NCBI RefSeq assembly: GCF_001425205.1
Contig: NZ_LMDW01000003.1
Location: 62,001 to 126,000 of the forward strand
DNA: 64,000 bases
Origin: Variovorax sp. Root411
Lineage (GTDB): Bacteria > Pseudomonadota > Gammaproteobacteria > Burkholderiales > Burkholderiaceae_C
Reading direction: 5' to 3'
Translations under genes and position numbers: made by a program
In this document: positions 63,694 to 64,000 of the stretch, in pieces
How the letters are laid out: every line of letters begins with the position of its first letter
How positions within the stretch are numbered: the first letter of the stretch is position 1
Notes under the pieces: generated by a model
What the model was told of the DNA's origin: nothing
What the model saw: the letters and a program-made list of their open reading frames with translations, nothing else
Database searches by the model: none

Positions 63694-64000
63694 ATGATTG
63701 CTCTGATCGTCATCAGTTTCTTCGTCGCCGCTTTCGCGGTCCAGCTGTTCATGCGCCGCGCGCGCAGGCACGCCCGCCTCTATGGCGCCGACATGCCTCA
63801 GCGCTTCCACAAAGGCCATGTGCCGCGCCTGGGCGGTGCGGGCATCCTGCTGGGCATGGGCGTGGCATGGCTGGCGGCCGGCATCACCGGCACCGACCCG
63901 TTCAACGTGTCGTGGCCCGTCAAGACCTCGATGCTCACGTTGCTGTGCATCGCGCCGGCGGTGCTGGGCGGCATCGTCGAAGACGTCACCCAGAACGTCA
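63694..64000 (+). CDS. Undecaprenyl-phosphate sugar-1-phosphate transferase, WecA/MraY family (N-terminus only)
   Basis: The gene starts MIALIVISFFVAAFAVQLFMRRARRHARLY and continues with the family-typical PQRFHKGHVPRLGGAGILLGMG. The HKGHVPRLGG stretch with its early membrane helices is the hallmark of polyprenyl-phosphate N-acetylhexosamine-1-phosphate transferases such as WecA and WbpL. The gene runs past the right edge at residue 102. It would start the lipid-linked glycan that Wzm/Wzt exports, completing the ABC-dependent O-antigen route. The donor sugar is not visible. Confidence 0.85.
   Translation, partial: MIALIVISFFVAAFAVQLFMRRARRHARLYGADMPQRFHKGHVPRLGGAGILLGMGVAWLAAGITGTDPFNVSWPVKTSMLTLLCIAPAVLGGIVEDVTQNV

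Overview
This is a high-GC proteobacterial chromosome segment. Order Burkholderiales, family Comamonadaceae, probably Variovorax or a close relative, is an inference from the hemE/priA neighbourhood, a PhaM-type granule protein with a lysine/alanine-rich tail, abundant liv-type ABC and LysE-type transporters, and the codon habit. No 16S or other decisive marker is present.

Layout. (1) 1-2.9 kb: two housekeeping genes on the minus strand, priA (cut by the left edge) and hemE. They are separated by an A/T-richer gap that holds a perfect DnaA box. (2) 3.0-13.0 kb: a ten-gene plus-strand operon encoding a GMC oxidoreductase, an SDR, a MoaF-like protein, an NTF2-fold protein, an aldehyde dehydrogenase and a complete branched-chain-type ABC importer. 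A convergent AraC-type regulator follows. It reads as uptake plus stepwise alcohol-aldehyde-acid oxidation of an unidentified compound. (3) 14-27.4 kb: mostly single genes and pairs. These include an MHS-type MFS carrier, a redoxin/DsbD-like pair, AlaX, a PQQ-type sugar dehydrogenase-like lipoprotein, GNAT, a MarR-ClC channel pair with a palindromic operator, a zinc-less alcohol dehydrogenase divergent from a LysR regulator, an SDR lacking all catalytic residues, and a creatininase-family protein.

(4) 27.4-36.4 kb: a tightly packed nine-gene minus-strand operon with three LysE-family exporters, an EamA exporter, a PLP aminotransferase, a PLP dehydratase, PhzF, GST and VOC proteins. It is divergent from a MocR-type (GntR/aminotransferase) regulator. 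The EamA gene ends in a frame-shifted remnant of a VOC gene. (5) 36.5-40.3 kb: phaM, a FIST sensor protein, and a D-amino-acid dehydrogenase whose leader carries a tandem glycine riboswitch with its own promoter.

(6) 40.3-64 kb: a surface polysaccharide (O-antigen type) locus. rmlBDAC makes dTDP-L-rhamnose. manC, gmd and rmd make GDP-D-rhamnose. wzm and wzt form an ABC exporter. Several large multidomain glycosyltransferases assemble the chain, and a WecA/MraY-type initiating transferase begins at the right edge. Base composition becomes visibly A/T-richer from about 42.5 to 58 kb, most strongly in a 1325-residue gene on the opposite strand. That gene fuses a methyltransferase, a coiled coil with four 28-residue repeats, and RgpF/WsaF-like glycosyltransferase modules. 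It is the best candidate here for an undescribed mechanism: a one-polypeptide chain-terminator and length ruler, paired with a short Wzt that has no glycan-binding domain.
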